A stretch of DNA of 64,000 bases from NCBI RefSeq assembly GCF_001426085.1, contig NZ_LMRR01000034.1, forward strand, positions 186,001 through 250,000, read 5' to 3'. The translations under genes were made by a program, and so were the position numbers. This document shows positions 9,206 to 20,852 of the stretch, piece by piece. Positions within the stretch are counted from its first letter, which is position 1; each line of letters starts with the position of its first letter. Source of the stretch: Rhodococcus sp. Leaf278 (GTDB lineage Bacteria; Actinomycetota; Actinomycetes; Mycobacteriales; Mycobacteriaceae). The notes beneath the pieces are model-generated. The model had not been told where the DNA came from and did not search any database. It saw only the letters and a program-made list of their open reading frames with translations.

Positions 9206-10021
9206 GGCCGCTTCGATGCTCGTCGCGACGGCGATCGTGCGCGCGGTTCGCACCGCAGCCCACAGCGGTCTGAGTAATTCCTCACGCGCCGCGGCTGCCG
9301 ACGCGGTGGGGGCTTCCGACGGGGCGGACTCGGCTGCCACGGTCAGGATTGCGGCCACCCTGTCTGTAGATTCGAGTACCCGAAACGCCCGCTCGGACAT
9401 CTCGGCCGGGTAGCGATGCCGGGCCGCGTCGGCGATGAGCGACGCGATTCGGGTACGCGGATCGGATTCGAGGGTTCGAGTAGGGAGCGACTGCATCTGT
9501 GCCAGCGCGTCCGCTGCACCCCGGACGGCCTCTCGCATCTCGTATTCCGCCTCGCCCAGGCCTTGATCGCGATAACCGTGCTCGGGGACGGGAATCGAGT
9601 ACACGGTCCAGCGCAGCACATCCGGCCCCTCGACAACGGGCACCAACCCGATTCCGAGGCTGCCGGACGTGCCGACCATCACCGCCTGCCCGGTGTTCAG
9701 TGCGGCTCGCGAGAAGTCGGTGTTCGCGGGCAACCCGTGGACGGCACCGGGAGCGGGGAGTACGAGTCGTACTCGGTCGTCGCCGATCGCCGACCGTGCC
9801 TCCGTTCCGGCTGCCACCCTGATCGCCTGCAACATGCCTGCAATTCCCTCGGCGTAACCGGATTGCTGCAGTCCGAAGGTCTCGGCCGCACCCGCATCGC
9901 CCGCACCCACCAGATGCATCGGGGCCCACTCGGACATGGCGTCGATGACGTCGTCCGGTGAGCTGGCACCGGCCAGCCAGGAACTGGCCCACAGGGCGAG
10001 ACTCGCACTCGAAGAACACAC
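9191..10021 (-). CDS. Conserved hypothetical protein, Rv1486c-like
   Basis: 276-residue protein, convergent with hemH, as Rv1486c is in M. tuberculosis; assignment rests on position and general character. I see no catalytic motif. The sequence is rich in Ala and Gly, with a stretch LNTGQAVMVGTSGSLGIGLVPVVEGPDVLRWTVYSIPVP and a long helical C-terminal half, and no signal peptide or clear membrane segment. The start is a GTG at 10021; the next gene starts divergently at 10089, so 67 bp hold both promoters. The 3' end carries a 14-base tandem duplication (9181-9205) that reaches into the last codons. Confidence 0.7.
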   Translation of the reverse strand: MCSSSASLALWASSWLAGASSPDDVIDAMSEWAPMHLVGAGDAGAAETFGLQQSGYAEGIAGMLQAIRVAAGTEARSAIGDDRVRLVLPAPGAVHGLPANTDFSRAALNTGQAVMVGTSGSLGIGLVPVVEGPDVLRWTVYSIPVPEHGYRDQGLGEAEYEMREAVRGAADALAQMQSLPTRTLESDPRTRIASLIADAARHRYPAEMSERAFRVLESTDRVAAILTVAAESAPSEAPTASAAAAREELLRPLWAAVRTARTIAVATSIEAAMHSA

Positions 10022-10088
10022 GACTCACGAGCATAGGTCGGCGTGGCGAACCGTGCTCGGGACGCCGGTGTCGCTAGCGTTGACCGCC

Positions 10089-10907
10089 GTGAACGACATG
10101 TACGGCGGAGACATTCTCAAAGGACACAGTCGGATGCGAAAAGTTCCGGCGCCGGAGGTTCCGGCAGAGCGTGGACTGGTCGTCGAGGACGCCGGAACCG
10201 GCTACTGCGGTGCGGTGGTCGGATTCGAGCGCACCTACGACGGAGACTTCGTGCGACTGGAAGACGGTGCCCGCACCACGCGTCTGTTCGCTCTGCGAGA
10301 AGCGGCGTTCCTGATCGACGGCCGTCGGGTGACCCTGGTGCGTCCGAGGCCCGCTGCTGCGACACCGCAGCAGACGCGATCCGCCTCCGGGTCCACCAAA
10401 GTCTCGGGGCTGCGGGCACGGACGGCCCGCGCGAGCCGGATCTGGGTCGAGGGGGTGCACGACGCGGCCCTCGTGGAAAGTGTGTGGGGACACGATCTTC
10501 GAGTGGAGGGAGTGGTCGTCGAGCATCTCGAGGGCCTGGACAATCTGGGGGAGCGGTTGGCCGATTTCGGTCCGGGTCCCGGGCGTCGCGTCGGCGTTCT
10601 GGTGGACCATCTGGTGACCGGCTCGAAGGAGTCGAAATTGACGACGTCGCTGGGCGAGCACGTGCTGGTGACGGGTCATCCGTACATCGACGTCTGGGAG
10701 GCGGTCAAGCCGGCCGCCGTGGGTATCGCTGCGTGGCCGAGGATTCCGCGGGGTGAGGACTGGAAGACCGGTATCTGTAGAGAGCTGGGATGGGGTAGTC
10801 CGCGGGAGGGGTGGCGTCGGGTGTATTCGTCGGTATCGAGCTTTCGGGATCTCGAGGCACCGTTGATCGGCGCTGTCGAGCAATTGGTGGACTTCGTGAC
10901 CGAGTAA
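10089..10907 (+). CDS. DUF3097 family protein
   Basis: 272-residue protein matching the actinobacterial DUF3097 family. The beginning (MYGGDIL soon after the start, then VPAERGLVVEDAGTGYCGAVVGFE) and the central segment RIWVEGVHDAALVESVWGHDLRVEGVVVEHLEGLDNL are typical; the latter has the E/DxR-type look of a Toprim-like fold, and GHPYIDVWEAVKP follows. The function is unknown. GTG at 10089 is chosen because upstream in-frame residues run into the divergent gene; ATG at 10098 is an alternative. It stands alone, 45 bp before nfeD. Confidence 0.8.
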   Translation: MNDMYGGDILKGHSRMRKVPAPEVPAERGLVVEDAGTGYCGAVVGFERTYDGDFVRLEDGARTTRLFALREAAFLIDGRRVTLVRPRPAAATPQQTRSASGSTKVSGLRARTARASRIWVEGVHDAALVESVWGHDLRVEGVVVEHLEGLDNLGERLADFGPGPGRRVGVLVDHLVTGSKESKLTTSLGEHVLVTGHPYIDVWEAVKPAAVGIAAWPRIPRGEDWKTGICRELGWGSPREGWRRVYSSVSSFRDLEAPLIGAVEQLVDFVTE

Positions 10908-10952
10908 GGCTGTGTCCAGCAACGCACCGGCAATTGTCCGATTCGTGCTTGG

Positions 10953-11393
10953 ATGGAGGCTGTGGCAGCGATCATTTGGCTCATAGCGGCAGTGGTACTC
11001 GCTGGTGCCGAGGCACTGACGGGTGACTTCTTTCTCCTGATGATTGCCGGCGGTGCCCTCGGTACGGCCGGTGTGTCTGCTCTGACGGATTTCCCGGTCT
11101 GGGCCGACGCGATCGTCTTCGGTGTCCTATCGCTGGCGCTGGTACTCGGATTGCGACCGATTCTGTTGCGGCGCTTCGCGAATCCGCCCGATACCCCGAT
11201 GGGCATGGCAGCACTCCCCGGCAAGAGTGCCGTGGTGCTCGAGCAGGTCACTGCCTACGAAGGCCAGATCAAGCTCGGTGGTGAGGTGTGGACCGCTCGT
11301 CCACTGGACGAGACCGAGGTCTATGCCCCCGGTACCACCGTGACCGTGATGCAGATAGACGGCGCCACCGCCGTCGTATGGAAGGGACCGTAG
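10953..11393 (+). CDS. NfeD family membrane protein
   Basis: 146-residue NfeD-like protein (Rv1487 type). Two hydrophobic blocks (about residues 5-50 and 50-70, with WLIAAVVLAGAEALTG and VFGVLSLALVLGL) precede a cytoplasmic OB-fold domain of about 75 residues (GKSAVVLEQVTAYEGQIKLG through TVTVMQIDGATAVV). NfeD proteins pair with SPFH/stomatin proteins in membrane microdomains, and the next gene is exactly that, three bases away. The start is ATG 10953; GTG 10962 is possible. Confidence 0.9.
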   Translation: MEAVAAIIWLIAAVVLAGAEALTGDFFLLMIAGGALGTAGVSALTDFPVWADAIVFGVLSLALVLGLRPILLRRFANPPDTPMGMAALPGKSAVVLEQVTAYEGQIKLGGEVWTARPLDETEVYAPGTTVTVMQIDGATAVVWKGP

Positions 11394-11396
11394 CCA

Positions 11397-12581
11397 GTGG
11401 AAGCACTCATCGCACTGGCCGTCATCGTCGTGTTCGTCGCGGTGTTGATGGCCAAGTCCATCTCGATCGTCCCGCAAGCCGAGGCAGCCGTGATCGAGCG
11501 GCTCGGCCGCTACACGCGCACCGTGTCCGGTCAGCTCACGTTTCTCGTACCCTTCGTCGATCGCATTCGTGCCAAGGTCGACCTGCGCGAGCGGGTGGTG
11601 TCGTTTCCCCCGCAGCCGGTCATCACCAAGGACAACCTGACGGTGTCCATCGACACCGTCGTCTACTTCCAGGTGACCAATCCGCAATCGGCCGTGTACG
11701 AGATCAACAACTACATCGTCGGCGTCGAGCAGTTGACGACCACCACGCTGCGTAACGTCGTGGGCGGAATGACGCTGGAAGAGACGCTCACCTCGCGTGA
11801 TTCCATCAACGGTCAGCTCCGCGTCGTGCTGGACGAGGCAACCGGTCGTTGGGGACTGCGAGTCGCCCGAGTGGAGCTCAAGAGTATCGATCCGCCGCCC
11901 TCGATCCAGGAGTCGATGGAGAAGCAGATGAAGGCGGACCGCGAGAAGCGCGCAACCATTCTCACCGCCGAAGGCCACCGTGAATCGGCGATCAAGACGG
12001 CCGAGGGCGACAAGCAGAGCCGGATTCTCGCAGCCGAGGGCGGCAAGCAAGCGGCCATTCTCACCGCCGAGGGCGAGCGGCAATCCCGCATCCTGCGGGC
12101 GCAGGGCGACCGTGCTGCGAAGTACCTCGAAGCGCAGGGCCAGGCCAAGGCAATCGAGAAGGTGTTCGGTGCCATCAAGGCGGGCAAGCCGACGCCGGAA
12201 CTGCTGGCTTACCAGTACATGCAGACTCTGCCGCAGATGGCGCAGGGCGACGCCAACAAGGTGTGGATGATCCCGAGCGATTTCGGCGATGCTCTGAAGG
12301 GCTTCGCGAAGACACTCGGTGCGCCCGGCGAGGACGGCGTGTTCCGATACGAGCCGAACGAGTCGGCGGGCAACGAGCCCAAGCCCGAGGACGACTCGGA
12401 CGAGGTTGCCGAATGGTTCGAGACCAAGACCGATCCGGCGGTCGCCGAGGCTGTCAAAGCAGCGGAGGCCGTCGCCCGCAAGCCGGTCGACACGTCGCTG
12501 GCTGCCTCTCCGGAGCTGTCCAAGGGGATCGACATCGGTGCCTTGTCTGCATCACCGGAAGCCGAGCCGGAGCAACGCTGA
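11397..12581 (+). CDS. SPFH/Band 7 (stomatin-like) protein
   Basis: 394-residue Rv1488-type stomatin homologue. A membrane anchor at the N-terminus (LIALAVIVVFVAVLMA) is followed by the SPFH domain (SIVPQAEAAVIERLGRYTRT through VARVELKSIDPP). Then comes a helical repeat region in which AEG-x-x-QxxIL-type units recur about every 11-12 residues (about 190-245), and a conserved C-terminal segment KPTPELLAYQYMQTLPQMA. The last 100 residues are acidic and probably disordered. It scaffolds membrane microdomains in oligomers. The GTG start at 11397 lies three bases after the nfeD stop, so the two form one operon. Confidence 0.93.
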   Translation: MEALIALAVIVVFVAVLMAKSISIVPQAEAAVIERLGRYTRTVSGQLTFLVPFVDRIRAKVDLRERVVSFPPQPVITKDNLTVSIDTVVYFQVTNPQSAVYEINNYIVGVEQLTTTTLRNVVGGMTLEETLTSRDSINGQLRVVLDEATGRWGLRVARVELKSIDPPPSIQESMEKQMKADREKRATILTAEGHRESAIKTAEGDKQSRILAAEGGKQAAILTAEGERQSRILRAQGDRAAKYLEAQGQAKAIEKVFGAIKAGKPTPELLAYQYMQTLPQMAQGDANKVWMIPSDFGDALKGFAKTLGAPGEDGVFRYEPNESAGNEPKPEDDSDEVAEWFETKTDPAVAEAVKAAEAVARKPVDTSLAASPELSKGIDIGALSASPEAEPEQR

Positions 12582-12594
12582 CGTCCGCAGTCGA

Positions 12595-13104
12595 TCAGCT
12601 CCCCAGGGCAGTTCCAACTCCGGCAGCGGCCAGTGCCCACAGGACGCTGGCGAAAGTGCCGATGATGAACTGTTCGGAGGCATGGGATTCGCGCAGCTCG
12701 GGATAGCGCGCGAGGCCCTTGACGGCCAGCACGATGGCGATCCCTTCGGGCCACCCGGCGAGGATCGACACGGCCACGGCGACGCGTTCGAGGACGCCGA
12801 TGGTCAGTCCACCACGCAGCGGCTCGACCGGATCATCGCCGGTCGAGTCGCTGCTGCGGCGGGCAACTCTGAATACGGTCGGCACCATGGCAGTTCCGCC
12901 AACGGCCGCGGCAACGACGCTCAGGACGATTCCGACTGCATGGCCGAAACCGAGGGCCGGACCGGCGACGGATGCCAGGACTGCGGCCACTGCAAGCAGA
13001 GCCGATGCAGCCGCGGTGGGCAGCCACCGACGGACGCCGTTACCGGCAGGGACGACGGCGGCGAGTGCAGCCAGTGCCAGTAGAACGAGGGTGACGACGG
13101 TCAT
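12595..13104 (-). CDS. Small integral membrane protein, DUF3307-like C-terminus
   Basis: 169-residue protein with four predicted membrane segments (about 3-20, 30-48, 52-75 and 100-165 as two helices). The C-terminal half (ILAGWPEGIAIVLAVKGLAR through ASEQFIIGTFASVLWALA) resembles the end of DUF3307 membrane proteins, which in other phyla neighbour SatD. The ATG overlaps the stop of the SatD-like gene (13101-13104), so the pair is translationally coupled. The function is unknown. The family match is my reading of a short pattern and needs a profile search. Confidence 0.65.
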   Translation of the reverse strand: MTVVTLVLLALAALAAVVPAGNGVRRWLPTAAASALLAVAAVLASVAGPALGFGHAVGIVLSVVAAAVGGTAMVPTVFRVARRSSDSTGDDPVEPLRGGLTIGVLERVAVAVSILAGWPEGIAIVLAVKGLARYPELRESHASEQFIIGTFASVLWALAAAGVGTALGS

Positions 13105-13700
13105 GTCCCTTGACTTCCTGTTCTGTTCGCTGTGTCGAGCAATCGCGCGGCGAGGATACGGCCGGCGTTCTCCACATGCCAGCCGGCGACGGAGAGCCGT
13201 TGTGACATGGCCTGTTTGCTGATCTTCAACCGCTCTGCCGCGTCGGTCTGCGACAATCCGCCCGTCATGAGTGCAACCGCTTCGCGGCCGTGGTCCGAGC
13301 GACGGCCGATCAGCAGGGCGACAAGGGTGAACGCCGTCTCGGCATCTTCGGCGGCAGTGGGCTCGGGACCGGAGACCGCAAGCGCGGCGGGACTACCCTT
13401 GGCCCTGGTCACAGCGTCTCGAGCTGCCTCGAAAGCCGGGCCACGCCCGGCTCGCGTGGTTTCCGGTAGCGGAAGCTCGACGGAACCGATGCCGATTCCT
13501 ACGCTCCACCGCGGCGTTGATACCAGTTCGAGCGCAATGGAGACGACGGTGGCGGCGTCCTCGCACACGGCTTGGACTTCGTCTCCTGCGGTGCGCTCGA
13601 AGGAACGGATCAGCCCGTGGTCGCGATAGCGTTCGAGCAGTTCGGGCACCCGATCGATATCGCGTCTGCTTCTACGTTGATCCACGGTCAGAACGAACAT
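13101..13700 (-). CDS. SatD-like protein with C-terminal helix-turn-helix
   Basis: 199-residue protein. The N-terminal domain has the SatD-family pattern: an opening strand with VDQRRSRR, FERTAGDEVQAV, then SVGIGIGSVELPLP and RGPAFEAARDAVTRAK. The C-terminal 45 residues form a helix-turn-helix (LSQTDAAERLKISKQAMSQR) like a small DNA-binding domain. SatD proteins were named for acid tolerance in streptococci; their molecular role is poorly known. It is the first gene of a two-gene minus-strand unit with the membrane protein downstream. A nucleotide-cyclase-like or DNA-binding sensor role is possible but not shown. Confidence 0.65.
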   Translation of the reverse strand: MFVLTVDQRRSRRDIDRVPELLERYRDHGLIRSFERTAGDEVQAVCEDAATVVSIALELVSTPRWSVGIGIGSVELPLPETTRAGRGPAFEAARDAVTRAKGSPAALAVSGPEPTAAEDAETAFTLVALLIGRRSDHGREAVALMTGGLSQTDAAERLKISKQAMSQRLSVAGWHVENAGRILAARLLDTANRTGSQGT

Positions 13701-13731
13701 TGGACAAGGCTAGGTCGTTGATTCAAGCTAG

Positions 13732-14448
13732 TCAAGCTTCAAGGCTTGATTCACCGGAGTCAAGGTTCTCGCCCTGCCGACTACAGGCAGGCACCGGCTC
13801 GGACTTCGAGCCGCGCGAGAGCCGCCAGTCCACCACCAGCCCGCTCAGTCCGATTGCGATGCAGACCGCCGAGAGCACCAGCAGCACCGGATGTGTCTGA
13901 CCTCCGATGGCACCGCCGATCACGACGATCCCGAGAGTGCCCGGCAGCATGCCGATCGCGGTCGCCACGGCGAACGGCACGAGACGCACCGCCGACACAC
14001 CGCAGGCGTAGTTCACCAACGAGAACGGCACCGGCGCAATCAAACGCAGGGAGCCGACGGCCAGCCAGCCTCTTCGGCGAAGGCTGTCGTCGATCGGGTC
14101 CAGGGCAGAGTGTGACATTCGAGCTGCCACGGCCTCGCGGCCGATCGCGCGGACCAGCAACAGAGCCAAGATCGCGCTGACCGTCGATGCTCCGATTGTG
14201 ACGGCCAGACCGGTCAACGGTCCGAACAGAACTCCGGCACTGAGTGTGAACAGGGTTCTCGGAACCGGCGCAATGGTCACGATCGCGTGCACGGCGAAGA
14301 AGGCCAACGGAAACGCAGGCCCTACGGCTGTTCCCCACTGCCGAATCTGCTCGACACTCGGATGAGGAGCGAACACGGCCACGAGGGCGAAGACGACGAT
14401 CACCGCCAGCAGCGCGATCAGTCGTAGGTCGCGCAGGTGCCGGGTCAC
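13732..14448 (-). CDS. TVP38/TMEM64 family membrane protein
   Basis: 238-residue polytopic protein of the TVP38/TMEM64 (VTT domain, DedA-related) family, equivalent in position to Rv1491c. It has about six hydrophobic segments. The VTT core is visible at LFTLSAGVLFGPLTGLAVTIGASTVSAILA and in RRGWLAVGSLRLIAPVPFSLVNYACGVSAVRLVPF, which carries the conserved R-x-x-P-x-P-F-x-x-x-N-Y pattern. Family members are linked to lipid movement across membranes; the substrate here is unknown. It is divergent from mutA, with 169 bp between the starts. Confidence 0.88.
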   Translation of the reverse strand: MTRHLRDLRLIALLAVIVVFALVAVFAPHPSVEQIRQWGTAVGPAFPLAFFAVHAIVTIAPVPRTLFTLSAGVLFGPLTGLAVTIGASTVSAILALLLVRAIGREAVAARMSHSALDPIDDSLRRRGWLAVGSLRLIAPVPFSLVNYACGVSAVRLVPFAVATAIGMLPGTLGIVVIGGAIGGQTHPVLLVLSAVCIAIGLSGLVVDWRLSRGSKSEPVPACSRQGENLDSGESSLEA

Positions 14449-14617
14449 GAGAGGCCAGCGTACCGGCGCAGGGTGACACCTTTGCTATCTCGGAGTTCGA
14501 CGACCGGGCGGTACGACCGAACGTGAGGTGATCCTCACGATAACCTGCAAGGAAGTGGGGTTAGCATCACTTCAAGTCGGGTGTAGAACTGCCCGCCGAA
14601 CCGAGGGAGCAGCACAC

Positions 14618-16506
14618 GTGTCCATCGCGTCGCACGAAGATGCCGCACGCAGTGCTCATGCGGCCTGGCAGAAGTCAGTGGCCGGAGTGCTGGCAAAGTC
14701 CCGCAGGATCGAGGTGGCCGATCTGCCCGACGATCCCGAACATCTTCTCGATTCCACGACCTACGACGGGATCACAGTTACCCCGTTGTACACCGCGTTC
14801 GACGAGCGACCGGAAGGTCCTCTACCGGGGCAGTTTCCGTACGTACGGGGTCGTGATCCCCATCGCGACGTCAATGCAGGTTGGAAGGTGTGCACTCGGC
14901 ACGGCTCGACTGCCCGTGACGCTGCCGACGGTGACCCGTCCGTTCTCAACACCCAGATTCTCGACTCGCTGTCCAACGGCACCAGCGCTCTGTGGTTGAC
15001 GGTCGGCCGTCGCGGAGTCGACCCCGCCGCACTTGCGGAGGCTCTCGGTGGGGTGTTTCTCGAGCTCGCACCGCTGACGATCGACGCCGGCAGCGATGCA
15101 GCCGCAGCGGCAGCGGCCGTGTTCTCGTTGCTCGACTCGGCGGACATCGACGATCGCGCCGCAGTCGATGTCCGACTCGGAGTGTCCACCTTGACCGCAC
15201 AGTTGAGCGGAACCGAGTCGATCGAGCTCGCCGAGGCGCTCGAGCTGGTCCACGAATCGATCGGCCGCGCCGAGACGGTTCGTACGATCACCGTCGACGG
15301 CACCGTCTTCCACAATCTCGGAGCCGGCGACGCGCAGGAACTCGGTGCGTCGATCGCCGCAGGACTCGAGTACGTCCGCTCCATGACGAACGCGGGCGTC
15401 GGCATCTCGGATGCTCTGCGCCAGATCGAATTCCGATCGGCCGCCACCGACGATCAGTTTCAGACCATCGCCAAGTTCCGGGCCGCGCGCACACTGTGGG
15501 CGCGCGTGGCGCAGGTGTGTGGAGCCCCGGACGCCGGTGATGCTCCACAGCACGCGGTGACCTCGGAAGCGATGATGTCGCAACGAGATCCGTGGGTGAA
15601 CATGCTGCGCACCACTCTCGCGTCGTTCGGTGCCGGGGTGGGCGGCGCGGATTCGGTGACGGTACTGCCGTTCGACGCTGCGCTACACGGCGGCGCAGCG
15701 GGAGTGTCGAAGACGTTCGCGGCCCGCATCGCCAGAAACACCCAATTGCTGCTGCTCGAAGAAGCCCATCTGGGGCGGGTGCTGGATCCGGGTTCCGGGT
15801 CCTGGTACATCGAGGAGCTGACGGCCGCGCTCGCCGCGAAGGCGTGGGAGTTCTTCCAGACCATCGAAGCGTCGGGTGGATTCCGCGCCGCCGTCGACGA
15901 CGGTTCTCTCGTGGCGGCGATCGAGAAGACCCGCGCAGAGCGCGATTCCGACATCGCCCACCGGCTCACCCCACTGACCGGAGTCAACGAATTTCCCAAC
16001 CTGGCCGAGGCTCCACTGAGTCCCGAGCAGACCGCACAGCAGGGCTCGGCGGCGGTACACCGGTACGGCCGAGCTTTCGAGGCGCTCCGGGATCGGTCGG
16101 ATGCATTTCTGGCCGAGCGTGATTCGCGGCCCACCGTGCTCCTGATACCGCTGGGAAGCGTCGCCGAACACAACGTCCGAACGACGTTCGCATCGAACAT
16201 GATGGCCTCGGGCGGAATCGAGGCCGTCAATCCAGGTCCACTGACCGTGGACGGAATCGCCGCGGCGGTCGAGTCCTTCCAGGCCTCCGTTGCCGTGGTG
16301 TGCGGTACCGACAAGCGATACGCCGACGAGGCCCCCACAGCCGTGGATGCAGCACGTGCCGCTGGTGTTTCTCGGGTTCTGCTCGCCGGACCCGAGAAGA
16401 TCTTCGCCGGCATCGACGGCGCGTCGCGCCCGGACGGATTCCTGACCGCGAAGGTCGATGCCATCGCGGTGCTGACCGAACTTCTCGACACCCTGGGAGC
16501 CTCGAA

Positions 16507-16510
<4 letters not shown>
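14618..16510 (+). CDS. mutA: Methylmalonyl-CoA mutase small (beta) subunit
   Basis: Non-catalytic subunit of the heterodimeric, adenosylcobalamin-dependent mutase that interconverts methylmalonyl-CoA and succinyl-CoA. The 630-residue protein has the TIM-barrel half ([73 protein letters not shown]) and a degenerate C-terminal flavodoxin-like domain without the cobalamin DxHxxG motif, as expected for MutA. The GTG at 14618 with GAGGGAG about 8 bases upstream is preferred over the longer ORF from 14528. The stop overlaps the mutB GTG (GTGA). Confidence 0.95.
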
Positions 16511-18777
<2,267 letters not shown>

Positions 18778-18779
18778 AC

Positions 18780-19799
18780 ATGGCTTCTCCGAACGACAAC
18801 ACGAATTACTCGAGTAGGGGCCGCACCATAGACATCGACGCGGTCGCGGAATCGGTCCGAGCCAATGAACGATCCGGCCTGGCGCGCGCCATCACGCTCG
18901 TCGAATCGACTCGATCGGATCATCGAGATCTAGCGCAGCAATTGCTCTTGCGGGTGCTGCCCGATGCGGGTGGTTCGCACCGGGTCGGCATCACCGGAGT
19001 GCCGGGCGTCGGCAAGTCGACCTTCATCGACGCGCTGGGGATGCGGTTGATCGAGAAGGGACACCGAGTCGCGGTGCTTGCGGTCGATCCGTCGTCGACG
19101 CGTACCGGTGGTTCAATCCTGGGCGACAAGACCAGAATGTCGCGGTTGGCGGTACAGGAGAACGCCTACATTCGGCCGTCTCCGACATCGGGGACTCTGG
19201 GCGGAGTGGCGCGTGCGACCCGGGAGACCATCGTCTTGCTCGAAGCAGCCGGTTTCGACGTCATCCTGGTCGAGACGGTGGGCGTCGGACAGTCGGAGGT
19301 GACGGTCGCGAACATGGTCGACTGCTTCACGTTCCTGACGCTTGCACGAACCGGAGATCAGTTGCAGGGCATCAAGAAGGGTGTTCTCGAACTGGCCGAT
19401 CTGGTGGCTGTCAACAAGGCCGACGGCAAGCACGCGACCGACGCGAAGAACGCCGCGCGGGAGTTGGCGGGTGCCCTACGGCTCATCTATCCGCACGACG
19501 CCATCTGGAAGCCTCCGGTGTTGACGATGAGTGCCGTCGAGGGCACCGGACTCGACGAGTACTGGGATACTGTGCTGCGCCACCAGCAAGTGCTCAGTGA
19601 CGCGGGCGAATTCGCAGAGAAGCGTCGAAAGCAGCAGGTCGATTGGACGTGGACGATGGTCAACGACCAACTGCTTCGCCGACTGGCGCAGAATCCATCC
19701 GTCAAAGCCATCCGCGGCGACGTCGAGGCCCGGGTGCGCGACGGTTCTCTGACGGCCGCGTTGGCCGCCCAGGAACTACTCGACGCGTTCGATTCCTGA
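18780..19799 (+). CDS. meaB: MeaB-type GTPase chaperone of methylmalonyl-CoA mutase
   Basis: G3E-family GTPase (also called ArgK/YgfD) that loads and protects the cobalamin cofactor of the mutase. The 339-residue protein has Walker A GVPGVGKST at about 74-82, a second motif VLAVDPSSTRTGGSILGDKT, Walker B ILVETVGVGQSE, and the base-recognition motif NKADG. The gene begins two bases after mutB, which fixes the partner. The upstream in-frame extension seen in this reading frame overlaps mutB and is not used. Confidence 0.96.
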   Translation: MASPNDNTNYSSRGRTIDIDAVAESVRANERSGLARAITLVESTRSDHRDLAQQLLLRVLPDAGGSHRVGITGVPGVGKSTFIDALGMRLIEKGHRVAVLAVDPSSTRTGGSILGDKTRMSRLAVQENAYIRPSPTSGTLGGVARATRETIVLLEAAGFDVILVETVGVGQSEVTVANMVDCFTFLTLARTGDQLQGIKKGVLELADLVAVNKADGKHATDAKNAARELAGALRLIYPHDAIWKPPVLTMSAVEGTGLDEYWDTVLRHQQVLSDAGEFAEKRRKQQVDWTWTMVNDQLLRRLAQNPSVKAIRGDVEARVRDGSLTAALAAQELLDAFDS

Positions 19800-19814
19800 T
19801 TCGATTCCTGGTCG

Positions 19815-20852
19815 CTACACAGCGGGGTAGAGCCGGGCGGCGAGAGCACCGACACGATCGATCAGGCGGTCGAAGAACGCTTCCGGATCGGTGTGTGTCG
19901 CGATCGCCACGTTTGCGTCCCTGCCCCACATACCGCGCCAGTCCGCGACCGTCGTTCCGCGAGTCAGGGTTCCGGCGAGTTCGACGTCGACGGTCGCGTG
20001 TCGGTAGGTGGCGATATTCGCATCCAGTGCGACAGCGGCCGCAAACGGATCGTGCATGTGCGCCAGGAATCCTTGATCGTGGTCGCGATGGAACTCCATG
20101 TAGAACCGCACCGCGTCGGAGAAGTGCCGAACGATCGGATTCGACGCGGTCGACCGAATTCCTGGTGCATCGTCGGGCGAGATCACCTCGCCCGGAGAGC
20201 TCGCGGCCCGTTCGGCAAGCCGCCGGACATGTTCCGGCGTCATCTCGATGGTCTCGGTGATGTCGAGCGCACAGACGATCGGTCGACGGTTTACAGGCAG
20301 TCCGGAGAAGGCCGCGAACACCTCTGCGGCTGCCTCCGGGTCCACCGCGATGTTCCATTCGCTGGTCGGCGTCGTGTTGCCCTGGTGTTGAAACGCTCCT
20401 CCCATGAGCACCAACCGCTTCAACAATCGGGGCAACTCGGGATCGCGGCGAATCGCCGACGCGAGATTGGTCAGCGGACCGGTAACGAGCCCGGTGATCT
20501 CGCCCGGACGTGAATGCACGAGCTCGATCCACATCGTGGTGGCATCTCGGGATGACAGCAGACGAGGGGAGACCGGTAGCTCTGCATACCCGATCCCTTG
20601 CGGTCCATGGGTCTCCTCCGTGGTCATCAGCGGTGCTACCAGCGGCACCTGGGCGCCGAGCGCTACCTCGACATCACCTGCGCGGCACAGATCGAGCCAC
20701 GCCAGATTGTTCGCGGCCACCTGGTTCACAGGAACATTGCCTGCGGTGGACGCAATGCCGAGTATGTCGGCCTCCTCGCTGGCCAACAGGTAGAGCAGAG
20801 CCAGCGAATCGTCGATTCCGGTGTCGACGTCGACGATCATCGGTACGGTCAT
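19815..20852 (-). CDS. Inosine-uridine-type nucleoside hydrolase
   Basis: 345-residue nucleoside hydrolase, expected to cleave the N-glycosidic bond of ribonucleosides in purine or pyrimidine salvage. The N-terminal calcium-binding motif is present (VDVDTGIDDSLALLYLLASE), followed by ITGLVTGPLTNLA, KRLVLMGGAFQHQGN and PTSEWNIAVDPEAAAEVF (Asn and Asp of the active site), and HDPFAAAVALD near the C-terminus. Its ATG overlaps the stop of the upstream OsmC gene (20849-20852). It is convergent with meaB, 15 bp apart. Substrate specificity cannot be read from the sequence. Confidence 0.9.
   Translation of the reverse strand: MTVPMIVDVDTGIDDSLALLYLLASEEADILGIASTAGNVPVNQVAANNLAWLDLCRAGDVEVALGAQVPLVAPLMTTEETHGPQGIGYAELPVSPRLLSSRDATTMWIELVHSRPGEITGLVTGPLTNLASAIRRDPELPRLLKRLVLMGGAFQHQGNTTPTSEWNIAVDPEAAAEVFAAFSGLPVNRRPIVCALDITETIEMTPEHVRRLAERAASSPGEVISPDDAPGIRSTASNPIVRHFSDAVRFYMEFHRDHDQGFLAHMHDPFAAAVALDANIATYRHATVDVELAGTLTRGTTVADWRGMWGRDANVAIATHTDPEAFFDRLIDRVGALAARLYPAV

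Noticed and set aside
14449-14617. Cobalamin riboswitch before mutA, and likewise before metH (51504-51550)
   Set aside because: No B12-box-like sequence is visible, and the metH upstream region is only 47 bp.
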